Below, one piece after another: positions 47,825-58,934 of a DNA stretch of 64,000 nt. The DNA lies in the NCBI GenBank assembly GCA_947503245.1, contig CANNCV010000001.1, positions 991,501 through 1,055,500 of the forward strand, written 5' to 3'. The stretch's first letter is position 1. Every line of letters starts with the position of its first letter. Below the pieces are notes generated by a model. It had not been told where the DNA came from and made no database searches. It saw nothing but the letters and a program-made list of their open reading frames with translations. The position numbers were made by a program, and so were the translations under genes. The DNA comes from an uncultured Sphingomonadaceae bacterium (GTDB taxonomy: Bacteria; Pseudomonadota; Alphaproteobacteria; Sphingomonadales; Sphingomonadaceae).

Positions 47825-47931
47825 GATGGTTTACCGCCTGAGCTATGCTGTCATTTACAACATATGGATGCAATAGCGTTATGACTAGCCATATTGGCTA
47901 TGGCTTGACGCGAATATGGCTTAAGCTGAAA

Positions 47932-48801
47932 TTATTGCTCAGTGGCTTTTTTGCTAGGTCTTAACGACATGCCGGCGCGTTCGCCCCGCAAAGCGCCGTA
48001 CCATGTCAGCGGATTATATGTGGCTTTGTCATCGAGAGAATACATGATGAACTCTGCGCGGCCGCCAATATTCTCCAGCTTGACCGCCCCGCCCAAACCT
48101 TGCCCTGCCAGCGATACACGGCTGTCCGCACTATGGTCACGATTATCTCCCATCAAGAAGACGTGATTGTCCGGCACTGTGTAGGGCTCACCTGTGGTGG
48201 GCCAGTCGTCATGGCTGCCATAATTGGCTTCTGTATCTACAATATTATATTGTACGCCATTAGGCAGGGTTTCACGCAGCAATGGCAATTCGAATACCGT
48301 ATCGCCATCCTCATCTACGCTCTGATAACCTGCAAACTCACCGCAGCTTGTGGTGCCTTTGGCAAAGACGGCGTGACATTTCACGGTTACGCCAGACACT
48401 ATTTCTTGTGGAACAGGTTGGCCATTAAGAATGATCTGGCTAGATCGGATTTCAATAGTATCCCCCGGCAAGGCAACTACACGCTTGATATAATCCTGCT
48501 TAGTCACCGGATGAGCGATAATGACAATGTCGCCATAGGCCGGTGTTTTGCCAAATAGCTTACCATCAAACTCTGGCAGAATATGAAAAGATGCCGAGGC
48601 CCAAGACCAGCCATAGGGGAATTTGCTTACCACCAGTCTGTCGCCGATCAGCATGTTGGGAACAAGAGAACCTGAAGGAATATAAAAGGGTTTTGCAATG
48701 ATGCTGTGCACGCCGAGGACGGCCAGCAAAAGCAGCAAAAGGCCGCGAATCTCGTGCCACCAATTTATCGGTTCATCGGATTTATCATTGCTTTTTGACA
48801 T
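47932..48801 (-). CDS. lepB: Signal peptidase I
   Basis: Removes signal peptides from exported proteins at the inner membrane. 289 residues; anchor at ~18-35. Nucleophile Ser45 in IPSGSLVPNM and general base Lys106 in YIKRVVALPGD; the GDNRDHSADSR box E is present. Box B deviates from the usual SMxPTL: the Met is Leu46, the Thr is Asn49 and the Leu is Met50. Last gene of the pyrE-pdxJ-acpS-lepB run. Confidence 0.95.
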   Translation of the reverse strand: MSKSNDKSDEPINWWHEIRGLLLLLLAVLGVHSIIAKPFYIPSGSLVPNMLIGDRLVVSKFPYGWSWASASFHILPEFDGKLFGKTPAYGDIVIIAHPVTKQDYIKRVVALPGDTIEIRSSQIILNGQPVPQEIVSGVTVKCHAVFAKGTTSCGEFAGYQSVDEDGDTVFELPLLRETLPNGVQYNIVDTEANYGSHDDWPTTGEPYTVPDNHVFLMGDNRDHSADSRVSLAGQGLGGAVKLENIGGRAEFIMYSLDDKATYNPLTWYGALRGERAGMSLRPSKKATEQ

Positions 48802-48860
48802 AGATGCTATGGGTATCTCTTTATAGCTGCGGGGTAAAATTTCTGTTGTTGATAATCTGT

Positions 48861-49265
48861 TTAGGCAATGGGCAATGCTTCAATAATCACAAATGCCTGT
48901 GCCCATGGATGATCATCGGTGAGCGTTAGGTGAATATGGGCGCGATGCCCTAGCGGGATCATCATATCAAGCCTTTCTTTGGCACCGCCAGTTAAAGCAA
49001 GAGTGGGCGCACCAGATTTTGCATTTACTACGCCGATATCGCGCATGAAGACGCCGCGTTTAAACCCTGTGCCAACAGCTTTTGAAAAGGCTTCCTTGGC
49101 GGCAAAGCGTTTCGCATAGGTGCCTGCTCTGGTATATGGTCGCCGTGCGGCCTTGGCCCGTTCAACCTCTGTGAACACTCGGTTCTCAAAACGTTCGCCG
49201 AACTGGTCCAGCGACTTTTGAATACGCTCAATATTGCATAGATCGGAACCCAGGCCGATAATCAC
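48861..49265 (-). CDS. acpS: Holo-[acyl-carrier-protein] synthase
   Basis: Attaches the 4'-phosphopantetheine arm to acyl carrier protein. [14 protein letters not shown] holds the catalytic Asp, and [18 protein letters not shown] the Glu and Lys of the CoA site. 134 residues. The GTG start overlaps the pdxJ stop by GTGA, so translation is coupled. Confidence 0.93.
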   Translation of the reverse strand: MIIGLGSDLCNIERIQKSLDQFGERFENRVFTEVERAKAARRPYTRAGTYAKRFAAKEAFSKAVGTGFKRGVFMRDIGVVNAKSGAPTLALTGGAKERLDMMIPLGHRAHIHLTLTDDHPWAQAFVIIEALPIA

Positions 49266-50026
49266 CGCACTTCATCCATTAAATCGCGCATCTTTGTAAT
49301 TGCGCCTTCCAGTCCGATAAAAATCGCCTCACCAACCAGATAATGGCCTATATTCAATTCTGCTATTTGCGGAATGGCAGCAACAGGCTGAACATTCTCA
49401 AAAGTCAGGCCATGGCCAGCATGTGGTTCTATGCCGTTTTTCGAGGCCAAGGCAGCGGCATCGCTAATTTTGCGCAATTCAGCCTGCATTGCCTGTGTTT
49501 CGCCATCCAGTGCCAGATGCGCATAACGGCCTGTATGAAATTCAACCACCGGCGCACCTAGATGAATGGCGGCTTCTATCTGTCTGGGCTCAGGTTCTAT
49601 GAAAAGGCTGACCCTGATGCCGGCATCGCTCAAACGGGTAACAATGGGCGCGAGATGGTTATGTTGACCAGCGGCATCCAGACCACCCTCAGTGGTGCGC
49701 TCTTCACGTTTTTCTGGCACAATGCAGGCTGCATGGGGGTTATGGCGCAGAGCAATCTCCAGCATTTCCTCTGTTGCGGCCATCTCCAGATTGAGCGGCA
49801 ATGCGGTTGCCTGCATTATACGCTCCAGATCGCCATCGCGGATATGGCGCCTATCTTCCCGCAAATGCGCTGTAATGCCGTCACCGCCAACAGCGGACAC
49901 TATCTCTGCCGCACGGACTGGATCGGGATGGTCGCCGCCGCGTGCATTACGAATTGTGGCAACATGGTCAATATTGACGCCCAATCGCAATTTCTTTGGT
50001 GCGTTTTGAGGGGTGTTATCGCGCAT
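49262..50026 (-). CDS. pdxJ: Pyridoxine 5'-phosphate synthase
   Basis: Condenses 1-deoxyxylulose 5-phosphate with 3-amino-1-hydroxyacetone phosphate. TIM-barrel motifs: [51 protein letters not shown] and [15 protein letters not shown]. 254 residues. ATG at 50026 shares a base with the pyrE stop (TGATG). Confidence 0.95.
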   Translation of the reverse strand: MRDNTPQNAPKKLRLGVNIDHVATIRNARGGDHPDPVRAAEIVSAVGGDGITAHLREDRRHIRDGDLERIMQATALPLNLEMAATEEMLEIALRHNPHAACIVPEKREERTTEGGLDAAGQHNHLAPIVTRLSDAGIRVSLFIEPEPRQIEAAIHLGAPVVEFHTGRYAHLALDGETQAMQAELRKISDAAALASKNGIEPHAGHGLTFENVQPVAAIPQIAELNIGHYLVGEAIFIGLEGAITKMRDLMDEVR

Positions 50027-50607
50027 CAAACGCTCCGGCTGCCGGGTTTGGTAATGGCAATTTCGGCCAATTCTTCAGGAACTTCATCATCCGCATAGCT
50101 GGGGAAATTGATGGCAATAAGTGGATGGAAGGGAACGGGCAGTTCGACGCTTCCTGCAGAACGATCGACAAGCGACGTAGCAGCCACAACCTCTCCGCCC
50201 TCAGCCTGAATTGCAGTAATCGCTTCTCGTGACGATAAACCTGTCGTCACCACATCTTCGACCATCAGCACTTTTTGCCCTTTGGTCAGTGCAAAACCGC
50301 GGCGCAGATGGAAGACCCCTTCGGGGCGCTCCAAAAACATGGCTTCAACGCCCAACGCGCGGCCTGCTTCATGACCAATAATAACGCCACCCATGGCTGG
50401 AGAAACAACGATATCAATTTCACTGCGCAGTTCGCGCGGCAGCCCTGCAATCATGGCGCTGGCCATACGGCTGGCGCGCATTGGGTCCATCAATATCCGC
50501 GCACATTGCAAATAATGTGCGCTGTGCCGTCCAGAAGACAGCAAAAAATGGCCTTCTAGCAGCGCTTTTGATGCGCGAAACTCAGCCAAAATGTCTTCTT
50601 GCGTCAT
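50026..50607 (-). CDS. pyrE: Orotate phosphoribosyltransferase
   Basis: Joins orotate to PRPP in pyrimidine synthesis. 193 residues; the PRPP-binding loop is VLMVEDVVTTGLSSREAI, and FLLSSGRHSAHYLQCARIL is the N-terminal hood. The start has AAAGGAT upstream. First gene of the pyrE-pdxJ-acpS-lepB operon; divergent from coxB. Confidence 0.95.
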   Translation of the reverse strand: MTQEDILAEFRASKALLEGHFLLSSGRHSAHYLQCARILMDPMRASRMASAMIAGLPRELRSEIDIVVSPAMGGVIIGHEAGRALGVEAMFLERPEGVFHLRRGFALTKGQKVLMVEDVVTTGLSSREAITAIQAEGGEVVAATSLVDRSAGSVELPVPFHPLIAINFPSYADDEVPEELAEIAITKPGSRSV

Positions 50608-50831
50608 GAAAATATCCTTTTACGTTACGGCAATCATGCTTGTGTTTTCTACTTGCGATGAATTTGGCAATAGTTGCGTAAAATTCAATCGCAAAAATGG
50701 CAGTTCCCCTTGAGGCCAATCGCCAACCGGCCTATACAGCACAATATAAAAATGCCGTTTTGCTATTGTGCATGGGGACATCGCGGCCTAAAGCCGCCGC
50801 GTTTATACGGTATTTGAACATTGAGGTTGGA

Positions 50832-51920
50832 ATGCAATTATTTTCGAAGTCAGGCCTGAAGGCGACACCTATTGTGACTGCCTTGCTTATGGCATTAGGG
50901 GTTATGGCGCTAAGCATCGCGCCAACGCCCGCATTTGCGCAGCTTGCGACTGAGTCGGTAGAAGCTCCTGTTGAATCCATCACTGACGCGCCTGTCGTCG
51001 CTGATGATTCTGGTGCGGTGGATGCGGAGCAATCATCTGCACAGGGCAGCTATACACCGATGAAGCCGGTTATTGGCAAAGGTATGCCGGTTGACAGCAC
51101 AACAAAACCTCTGGAATCAATTGGTTTTCAGGATCAATATAGCGCAATTGGTCGTCAGGCAGAATCGCTGAACAATATCCTGCTCGTCGTTATCACATTG
51201 ATTTCTATCTTCGTGCTGGCGCTGATGGGCTGGGTGATTATCCGCTATCGCGCGAAGGCAAATCCTGTTCCGTCAAAAACGACTCATAACAGTTTGATCG
51301 AAATTTTGTGGACGGCCATTCCTGCACTGATCTTGGTGTTTATCTCCATTCCATCCATTGGTCTGCTTTCCAAGCAATATGAAACCGCTCCTGCGGGGTC
51401 ACTCACAGTCAAGGTTACGGGCTATCAATGGTATTGGGGTTACACATATCCCGATAATGGCGACTTTGAGATTGTCTCTAACATGCTGGACAAAGACGAG
51501 GCAGCTGCGCGTGGTGAACCATTTCAGCTTGCCGTAGATAATCGCATGGTTGTTCCTGTTGGTGAACCTATCCGCATCATTACTACAGGCGCAGATGTGA
51601 TTCACAGTTTCGCCGTGCCTTCGCTTTGGTTCAAGCTGGATACTGTTCCGGGCCGTCTGAATGAGAAGGTTATGACCATCGATGAGCCTGGCGTTTATTA
51701 CGGGCAATGCTCTGAACTTTGTGGTGCGCGGCACGGCTTTATGCCGATCGCGATTGAGGCGCTGCCACGTGAAAAGTTTGAGCAATGGGTTCTGGCTCAA
51801 GGTGGGACCAATGGCGATGCTGCGACTGCGCAAGCCGCTCCTGCTGATGACAATGAAGCCGTTGAGACTGATGCCGTTGAAACTGCGGCTGTGGATGTAG
51901 CCGCGATTTCGGCGCAATAA
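50832..51920 (+). CDS. coxB: Cytochrome c oxidase subunit II
   Basis: Electron entry subunit of aa3 oxidase. 362 residues. Signal peptide to ~residue 38 (ends PAFAQ), a linker, then two membrane segments (~105-125, ~148-168). The CuA site is in the C-terminal cupredoxin domain: VIHSFAVPSLWFKLD and YYGQCSELCGARHGFMPI. The tail is acidic and Ala-rich. ATG at 50832 has GAGGTTGGA upstream; a long frame upstream of it is not family-like. First gene of the cox operon. Confidence 0.95.
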   Translation: MQLFSKSGLKATPIVTALLMALGVMALSIAPTPAFAQLATESVEAPVESITDAPVVADDSGAVDAEQSSAQGSYTPMKPVIGKGMPVDSTTKPLESIGFQDQYSAIGRQAESLNNILLVVITLISIFVLALMGWVIIRYRAKANPVPSKTTHNSLIEILWTAIPALILVFISIPSIGLLSKQYETAPAGSLTVKVTGYQWYWGYTYPDNGDFEIVSNMLDKDEAAARGEPFQLAVDNRMVVPVGEPIRIITTGADVIHSFAVPSLWFKLDTVPGRLNEKVMTIDEPGVYYGQCSELCGARHGFMPIAIEALPREKFEQWVLAQGGTNGDAATAQAAPADDNEAVETDAVETAAVDVAAISAQ

Positions 51921-51927
51921 GATTTAG

Positions 51928-53604
<1,677 letters not shown>

Positions 53605-53625
53605 TTTGGTTGCATGAGAACATTT

Positions 53626-53658
53626 CGGGCTCCGTGAGCAACATGCTGACGGAGCCCG
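53626..53658 (+). promoter_or_regulatory. Perfect 10-base hairpin between ctaD and ctaB
   Basis: CGGGCTCCGT (53626-53635) and ACGGAGCCCG (53649-53658) pair fully across a 13-base loop. There is no T run after it, so it is more likely an mRNA-stability or processing element than a full terminator; it would favour subunits I and II over the assembly genes. Confidence 0.6.
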
Positions 53659-53721
53659 GATTGCAAATTTAGAATGATTTCGAAAAGCCGGAATGCGGCT
53701 TTAAATAACAACGGGTATAAG

Positions 53722-54666
53722 ATGACGCAGACTGTCACAGACAGAAATACGCAATCAGACAGCATGATGGCAGATTACGCCATTGTGGCTGATTGGCGTG
53801 ATTTCATTGCGTTGACCAAGCCCGGCGTTTTGCGGTTGGTTGTGTTTACTGGCTTGGCAGGATTGCTTGCCGCACCGGGCAGTATCAACCCGATTATCGG
53901 GTTTACCGCTATATTGTGCATTACCTTGGCCGCTGCAGGCGCGGCCACTCTAAACCAATGGTATGAGGCTGATATTGACGGCATTATGAAGCGTACGTCG
54001 AAGCGGCCATTGCCATCAGGCAGAATGGACCGCACATCAGCATTGCATTTCGGTATTGGGCTGTCAGCTCTCTCCGTCTTTTTAATGGGCGTTGCTGTTA
54101 ATTGGCTGGCTGCTGGAATTCTGGCATTTTCCATCTTTTTCTACGCTGTGATTTACACGATGTGGCTCAAGCCCAATACGCCGCATAATATTGTTATTGG
54201 CGGCGCTGCTGGTGCATTTCCGCCAGTCATTGGCTGGGCCGCTGTAACAGGCGATGTCACGGCATTGCCGATCATTTTGTTCGCGATTATCTTTATCTGG
54301 ACCCCGCCGCATTTCTGGGCGCTCGCTCTTTTTGTTGAAGCGGATTACAGCAAGGCCGGTATACCCATGTTGCCGGTTACCCATGGCAAGGCAGAAACGC
54401 GTAAGCAGATGCTTGGCTATTCTGTATTGCTCCTATTGGTGACAATATTGCCATGGCCATTGGGCCTTACCGGCGCACTTTACGGACTTTTTGCGACGGG
54501 CTTGTCCGCATTCTTCCTTGTGCTCGCGGTGCAGGTTTTCCGCGCCAAACAAGATGACGCCAAGAAAATGCGCTATGAGAAGAAGCTTTTTGCCTATTCC
54601 ATCATCTATTTATTCGTGATTTTCGGCGTACTCGTCGCTGATCGCATATTGTTAGGTGGCGCTTGA
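53722..54666 (+). CDS. ctaB: Protoheme IX farnesyltransferase (heme O synthase)
   Basis: Attaches a farnesyl chain to heme b in the heme a pathway. 314 residues, about nine membrane segments. The first Asp-rich motif is [23 protein letters not shown], followed by [25 protein letters not shown] and [14 protein letters not shown] at 53722 is preferred; an upstream frame is hydrophilic and unmatched. The stop shares bases with the next gene (TGATG). Confidence 0.95.
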   Translation: MTQTVTDRNTQSDSMMADYAIVADWRDFIALTKPGVLRLVVFTGLAGLLAAPGSINPIIGFTAILCITLAAAGAATLNQWYEADIDGIMKRTSKRPLPSGRMDRTSALHFGIGLSALSVFLMGVAVNWLAAGILAFSIFFYAVIYTMWLKPNTPHNIVIGGAAGAFPPVIGWAAVTGDVTALPIILFAIIFIWTPPHFWALALFVEADYSKAGIPMLPVTHGKAETRKQMLGYSVLLLLVTILPWPLGLTGALYGLFATGLSAFFLVLAVQVFRAKQDDAKKMRYEKKLFAYSIIYLFVIFGVLVADRILLGGA

Positions 54667-54920
54667 TGGAACAAAAGGCGCAAAATGCGAATAGCAGAGC
54701 ACAGGCCGTTGAAGGATTGGCAAAGCGCGAATCGCTTACTCCAGAGCTGGATGTTTCCGTTGGCGAAGGTCGGGCTACCGGCCAGCATCTCAATAAGGAA
54801 GAGTCCGCAAAAGTGCTAAAAGCGCAGCGTGCGCGGGCTAATCTTATGGCCATTGGCCTGTTCTGCCTGTGCATCTTGTTCTTCATGATCACTATCGTAA
54901 AAATTGGGTTGTGGGGATGA
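54666..54920 (+). CDS. Small single-pass protein of the cox operon
   Basis: 84 residues. The first ~55 are polar, with little pattern; ALMAIGLFCLCILFFMITIVKIG-type C-terminal segment (residues ~60-82) is one membrane helix. A short gene of this design sits between ctaB and ctaG in many alphaproteobacteria (CoxF-type). It overlaps ctaB at the start and ctaG at the end by ATGA. Likely an assembly helper, but no motif gives a function. Confidence 0.75.
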   Translation: MEQKAQNANSRAQAVEGLAKRESLTPELDVSVGEGRATGQHLNKEESAKVLKAQRARANLMAIGLFCLCILFFMITIVKIGLWG

Positions 54921-55489
54921 GCGCGGCAATTTCCCCCAAGATACAGCGACGCAATAACCGCTCGGCCTTTATGGGCTTTGCTCTTGTGGCTGGCATGGTT
55001 GCGCTCGGTTTCGCGGCCGTTCCGCTATATAATTTGTTTTGCCGAGTTACGGGTTTTGGCGGCACACCGCAAATTGTTGATCAGGCAAAGGCCAGCACTG
55101 TGGCAATCGGCACACAGACCATCACTGTGCGCTTTGATGCCAATACAGATTCTGCATTGCCTTGGGAATTTGCGCCAGAGCAAGTCTCTGACCAAATGAC
55201 CATCGGTACGCGTGATATGGCGATCTATACCGCAGAAAACCTGACCAACCAGCCTATTACTGGCCGTGCAGGCTATAATGTTACGCCGGTTCAGGCGGGC
55301 AAATATTTTAACAAGATCCAGTGCTTTTGCTTCACCGAGCAGACCTTGCAACCGGGTGAAAAAGTACGGATGCCAGTCCTTTATTATGTCGATCCTGCGA
55401 TATTAGAGGATGAGGACACCAAAAATATCGAAGAAATTACGCTTAGCTACACATTTTATCGGGTGGACCCGGACAATGTGGGCGGCTAA
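54917..55489 (+). CDS. ctaG: Cytochrome c oxidase assembly protein CtaG (Cox11)
   Basis: Copper chaperone that delivers CuB to subunit I. 190 residues; one membrane segment at ~18-38 followed by the Ig-like domain. The copper ligands are in KIQCFCFTEQTLQPGE. VPLYNLFCRVTGFGGT after the helix and a C-terminal LSYTFYRVD are also typical. ATG at 54917 overlaps the previous gene by ATGA. Confidence 0.95.
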   Translation: MSAAISPKIQRRNNRSAFMGFALVAGMVALGFAAVPLYNLFCRVTGFGGTPQIVDQAKASTVAIGTQTITVRFDANTDSALPWEFAPEQVSDQMTIGTRDMAIYTAENLTNQPITGRAGYNVTPVQAGKYFNKIQCFCFTEQTLQPGEKVRMPVLYYVDPAILEDEDTKNIEEITLSYTFYRVDPDNVGG

Positions 55490-55537
55490 TAGTTTATTGT
55501 TAATGACTGCCGGAAGCGGCAATTGGGGATAAAGCAA

Positions 55538-56428
55538 ATGTCTGGTGCTAAAAATCACGATTATCATATTCTTCCGCCAAGCGCGTGGCCACTGGTTGGT
55601 TCATTGACCGCTGGCCTGATGGCTATTGGCGGCGTCATGTGGATGAACGCGCCGGTTATGGGCGAATATGGTGCATGGGTGTTTTATGCTGGTCTTGCTG
55701 GCGTATTGTTCACCTTTTACAGCTGGTGGTCAGATGTTATCCGTGAAGCGCATTCCGGTGATCACACCCCCGTAGTGCAGTTGCACCTGCGCTATGGCAT
55801 GATCCTGTTCATTGCTTCAGAGGTTATGTTCTTTGTCGGCTGGTTCTGGGCATGGTTTGACTATTCGCTATTCCCGCAACCCTTGGAATTCCTCTCTGCC
55901 GCAGAAAATGGCGGCGAAGCGCTGGTCGAAAATCTGATCGGTAAAGAGGGAGCAGAGGCTCTGGTACAATGGCCACCTGCTGGCGTTGAAGTGCTGAATG
56001 CTTTTGAATTGCCTTTGCTTAACACTCTGATTTTGCTGCTTTCTGGTACAACCGTTACTTGGGCGCACCATTCATTGCTGCACGGCGATCGTGACGGTTT
56101 GATCAAAGGTCTCTGGATCACCATTTTGCTTGGCATCCTGTTCTCTTTCGTACAGGCCTATGAATATAGTGTCGCGCCGTTCCCATTTGGTGTGACCAAC
56201 TATGGCTCAGCATTTTACATGGCGACAGGTTTCCACGGTTTCCACGTTTTGATCGGCACTATCTTTTTGATGGTCTGTCTGGGCCGCGCTTATGCAGGTC
56301 ACTTCACCCCTAAACAGCATTTCGGTTTTGAAGCAGCCGCCTGGTATTGGCACTTTGTCGATGTCGTATGGCTGTTCCTTTTCGCGGTTGTTTATGTCTG
56401 GGGTGGTTGGGGCGCGCCGGTCCACTGA
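55538..56428 (+). CDS. coxC: Cytochrome c oxidase subunit III
   Basis: 296 residues, seven membrane segments. YHILPPSAWPLVGS start, YGMILFIASEVMFFVGWFWAWFDYSL, LPLLNTLILLLSGTTVTWAHH, FMATGFHGFHVLIGT-like (here YMATGFHGFHVLIGT) and the C-terminal YWHFVDVVWLFLF are the family landmarks. GGGGATAA precedes the ATG at 55538. Supports proton uptake and stability of the oxidase. Confidence 0.96.
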   Translation: MSGAKNHDYHILPPSAWPLVGSLTAGLMAIGGVMWMNAPVMGEYGAWVFYAGLAGVLFTFYSWWSDVIREAHSGDHTPVVQLHLRYGMILFIASEVMFFVGWFWAWFDYSLFPQPLEFLSAAENGGEALVENLIGKEGAEALVQWPPAGVEVLNAFELPLLNTLILLLSGTTVTWAHHSLLHGDRDGLIKGLWITILLGILFSFVQAYEYSVAPFPFGVTNYGSAFYMATGFHGFHVLIGTIFLMVCLGRAYAGHFTPKQHFGFEAAAWYWHFVDVVWLFLFAVVYVWGGWGAPVH

Positions 56429-56486
56429 TCGGTTCACTCACTTTAGCGATACCGCAAATCGTGATTGTGGCGGGGCATTAATCTAG

Positions 56487-56891
56487 ATGCCCGCGCCGCA
56501 AAACACTGGTAAAATATCCAAACCGCCGCATTTGCTCATTCAGGCAAAGCGGGCCTTATGTCCGCAATGCGGCAATTCAAGCATGTTTTTAGGCTGGATT
56601 GCGTTTCGCCACATATGCCCTTCATGCGGCTTGAATTATGACCGTTATAATGTTGGCGATGGTCCCGCTGCATTTCTGACTCTTATCATCGGTGCAATTG
56701 TCTGCGCACTGGCTCTGGCTCTGGAATTCACAGTGTTTCCGCCATTTTGGGTGCATGTGCTGATCTGGCCAATTGTCATCACGATATTGGTGATTGGGCT
56801 GTTACGACTATCCAAGGCTGCATTGCTGATTGAGGAACATCGCAAATCTTTCCGAGAGGGTCGTTTGGCAGCAAAGGAAGATGATTTATAA
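56487..56891 (+). CDS. DUF983 family protein
   Basis: 134 residues. A zinc-ribbon-like pair CPQCGN and CPSCGLNYDRYNVGDGPAA near residues 25-60, then two membrane segments (~62-82, ~88-108). This family is a common member of alphaproteobacterial cox operons, presumed to help oxidase assembly. The function is not known. ATG at 56487; next is the SURF1 gene. Confidence 0.88.
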   Translation: MPAPQNTGKISKPPHLLIQAKRALCPQCGNSSMFLGWIAFRHICPSCGLNYDRYNVGDGPAAFLTLIIGAIVCALALALEFTVFPPFWVHVLIWPIVITILVIGLLRLSKAALLIEEHRKSFREGRLAAKEDDL

Positions 56892-56903
56892 GGTGCATGA
56901 CAG

Positions 56904-57491
56904 GTGATAAAACAGCTTCCCATTATTCCCACCATTCTGGTCGCGGCCTGCGTTGCTGTGATGATTGCCCTAGGTATCTGGCAAATGGGCCGTGCCGAAG
57001 AGAAAACTGCCTTGATTGCGCAATATAGCCAAGTGGATGGTCTGGAAGCGATTGACTGGCCTATCGCGCCTGATGCAGATAACCCGCCGCTTTACCGTGC
57101 CTCCGCTTTTAATTGTATAGAGGTGACAGATTGGCGCCAAACCAGTGGGCGTAGCGGCGATGATGCACCCGGTCTGGTGCATGTTGCGACGTGTCGATTG
57201 GATGATGCAGGCAATAATGCGCAATTTGTCGCTGGATGGAGCAAAGCTCCGCTTACGCCCGATTGGGTTGGCGGCAAGGTGAGCGGCATTATTGCGCCCG
57301 ATGGCGGCGCAATCATTCGTTTGGTAACCGCTAAAGGCGTTGGCGGGTTGAGTGATGTCGCGGCACCGTCGCCCGAAGACCTGCCCAATAATCATCTGGC
57401 CTATGCGGTCCAATGGTTTCTGTTCGCAGCTATAGCGACAATTATTTACCTGCTCGCAGTGCGTGGTCGTATACGCCGCCGCTTGCGCTAA
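56904..57491 (+). CDS. SURF1 family protein
   Basis: Heme a insertion or oxidase assembly protein. 195 residues, one membrane segment at each end (~6-24 and ~165-185) with a periplasmic loop between, the SURF1 topology. ALGIWQMGRAEEKTALI at the N-terminus and NHLAYAVQWFLFA at the C-terminus match the family. It is shorter than many SURF1 proteins (usually ~230). GTG start at 56904. Last gene of the cox operon. Confidence 0.88.
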   Translation: MIKQLPIIPTILVAACVAVMIALGIWQMGRAEEKTALIAQYSQVDGLEAIDWPIAPDADNPPLYRASAFNCIEVTDWRQTSGRSGDDAPGLVHVATCRLDDAGNNAQFVAGWSKAPLTPDWVGGKVSGIIAPDGGAIIRLVTAKGVGGLSDVAAPSPEDLPNNHLAYAVQWFLFAAIATIIYLLAVRGRIRRRLR

Positions 57492-57517
57492 ACGGCTGAT
57501 ACAGCTAACCGGTGAGC

Positions 57518-58930
57518 ATGGAATATATTAGCACCAGAGGCCAATCAGAGGGCCAGAGTTTCCGCGATGTAACCCTTGCTGGTCTGGCCAGTGATGGCGG
57601 GCTTTATGTGCCAAAAAGCTGGCCGCGATTCGATATGGAAACCATCGCAAGCTGGGCTGGTCTGCCTTATGCTGATCTGGCCTGCCGCATCATGCAGCCT
57701 TTTATTGGTGATAGTTTGACCGATGCGCAGCTGAAATCGCTGTGCGATGCAGCTTATGGCGGCTTTTCACATGACGCGGTTGCGCCATTGGTGCAGATTG
57801 ACCAGCAGCATTGGCTGTTAGAACTTTTCCATGGCCCGACATTGGCTTTTAAAGACGTCGCCTTGCAATTGCTCGGCGGTCTGTTCGAAGAATTTATGCA
57901 GGGCAGCGGCAAACGCCTTACGATTATTGGCGCGACTTCCGGTGATACTGGCTCGGCGGCAATTCACGCCGTTGCTGGCCGCGCAGCCGCAGAGATATTC
58001 ATGCTCCACCCATCGGGGCGTATCTCCGATGTTCAGCGGCGACAGATGACAACGGTACTGGCCCCGAATGTGCACAATATCGCCATTGAGGGCAGTTTTG
58101 ATGACGCGCAGGCCATGGTCAAGCGCATGTTTAATGACCCGCATGTCAATAATGCTGTGCATGTGTCTGCGGTGAATTCCATCAATTGGGCGCGGTTGAT
58201 GGCGCAGATCGTCTATTATTTTGCTGCTGCATTGCAGATGGGCGGGCCGCATCGCAAAATTGCATTTTCTGTGCCGACGGGCAATTTTGGTGATGTCTTT
58301 GCTGGTTACGTCGCGCACAAAATGGGTCTGCCGATTGAGCGGTTGATTGTGGCGACCAATCGCAATGATATTTTGGATCGTGCAATTAGCAACGGCGACT
58401 ATTCCCGCTCATCGCTGGAACCAACGGCCGCTCCGAGCATGGATATTCAGGTCAGCTCCAATTTTGAACGCTTGCTATTTGATATGGTTGAGCAAGACAG
58501 CACGCGTCTGGCGGATATGATGCAGGGTTTTGAAGCCACCAACAGATTGACCATCGATAATGATATTCGGGAACGGATCACTGCTTTGTTTAGCAGCGCG
58601 GCTGTGCAGCATGATGATTTGGCACGCACAATTGATTGGGCGTACCGCGCATCGGGTGAATTGCTGGACCCGCACACAGCCATTGGCCTGGCGGCAGCGC
58701 GCGATGCACAAATCGATGCGTCTGTTCCGCTTGTAACGCTGGCAACGGCGCATCCCGCAAAATTCCCAGATGCGGTGGAGCGGGCGTGCGGCATACGTCC
58801 GGTTCTGCCGGGCCGCATTGGCGATTTGTTTGATCGGCAGGAAAAGTTCAAAGAGCTACCGGGCGATTATGACGCGGTGGCCGCCTATATATTGGCACAG
58901 GCAAATTCTGACCTGTCTCAGGCAGGTTAA
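57518..58930 (+). CDS. thrC: Threonine synthase
   Basis: PLP enzyme making threonine from O-phosphohomoserine. 470 residues of the long (fold-II, Escherichia-like) form. STRGQSEGQSFRDVTLAGLASDGGLYVP start, PLP lysine in PTLAFKDVALQLLG, and GATSGDTGSAAIHA and PTGNFGDVFAGYVA for phosphate and PLP contacts. ATG at 57518; a GTG at 57512 is the alternative. It follows the cox operon by about 25 bases and may be read with it. Confidence 0.95.
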   Translation: MEYISTRGQSEGQSFRDVTLAGLASDGGLYVPKSWPRFDMETIASWAGLPYADLACRIMQPFIGDSLTDAQLKSLCDAAYGGFSHDAVAPLVQIDQQHWLLELFHGPTLAFKDVALQLLGGLFEEFMQGSGKRLTIIGATSGDTGSAAIHAVAGRAAAEIFMLHPSGRISDVQRRQMTTVLAPNVHNIAIEGSFDDAQAMVKRMFNDPHVNNAVHVSAVNSINWARLMAQIVYYFAAALQMGGPHRKIAFSVPTGNFGDVFAGYVAHKMGLPIERLIVATNRNDILDRAISNGDYSRSSLEPTAAPSMDIQVSSNFERLLFDMVEQDSTRLADMMQGFEATNRLTIDNDIRERITALFSSAAVQHDDLARTIDWAYRASGELLDPHTAIGLAAARDAQIDASVPLVTLATAHPAKFPDAVERACGIRPVLPGRIGDLFDRQEKFKELPGDYDAVAAYILAQANSDLSQAG

Positions 58931-58934
58931 CACC

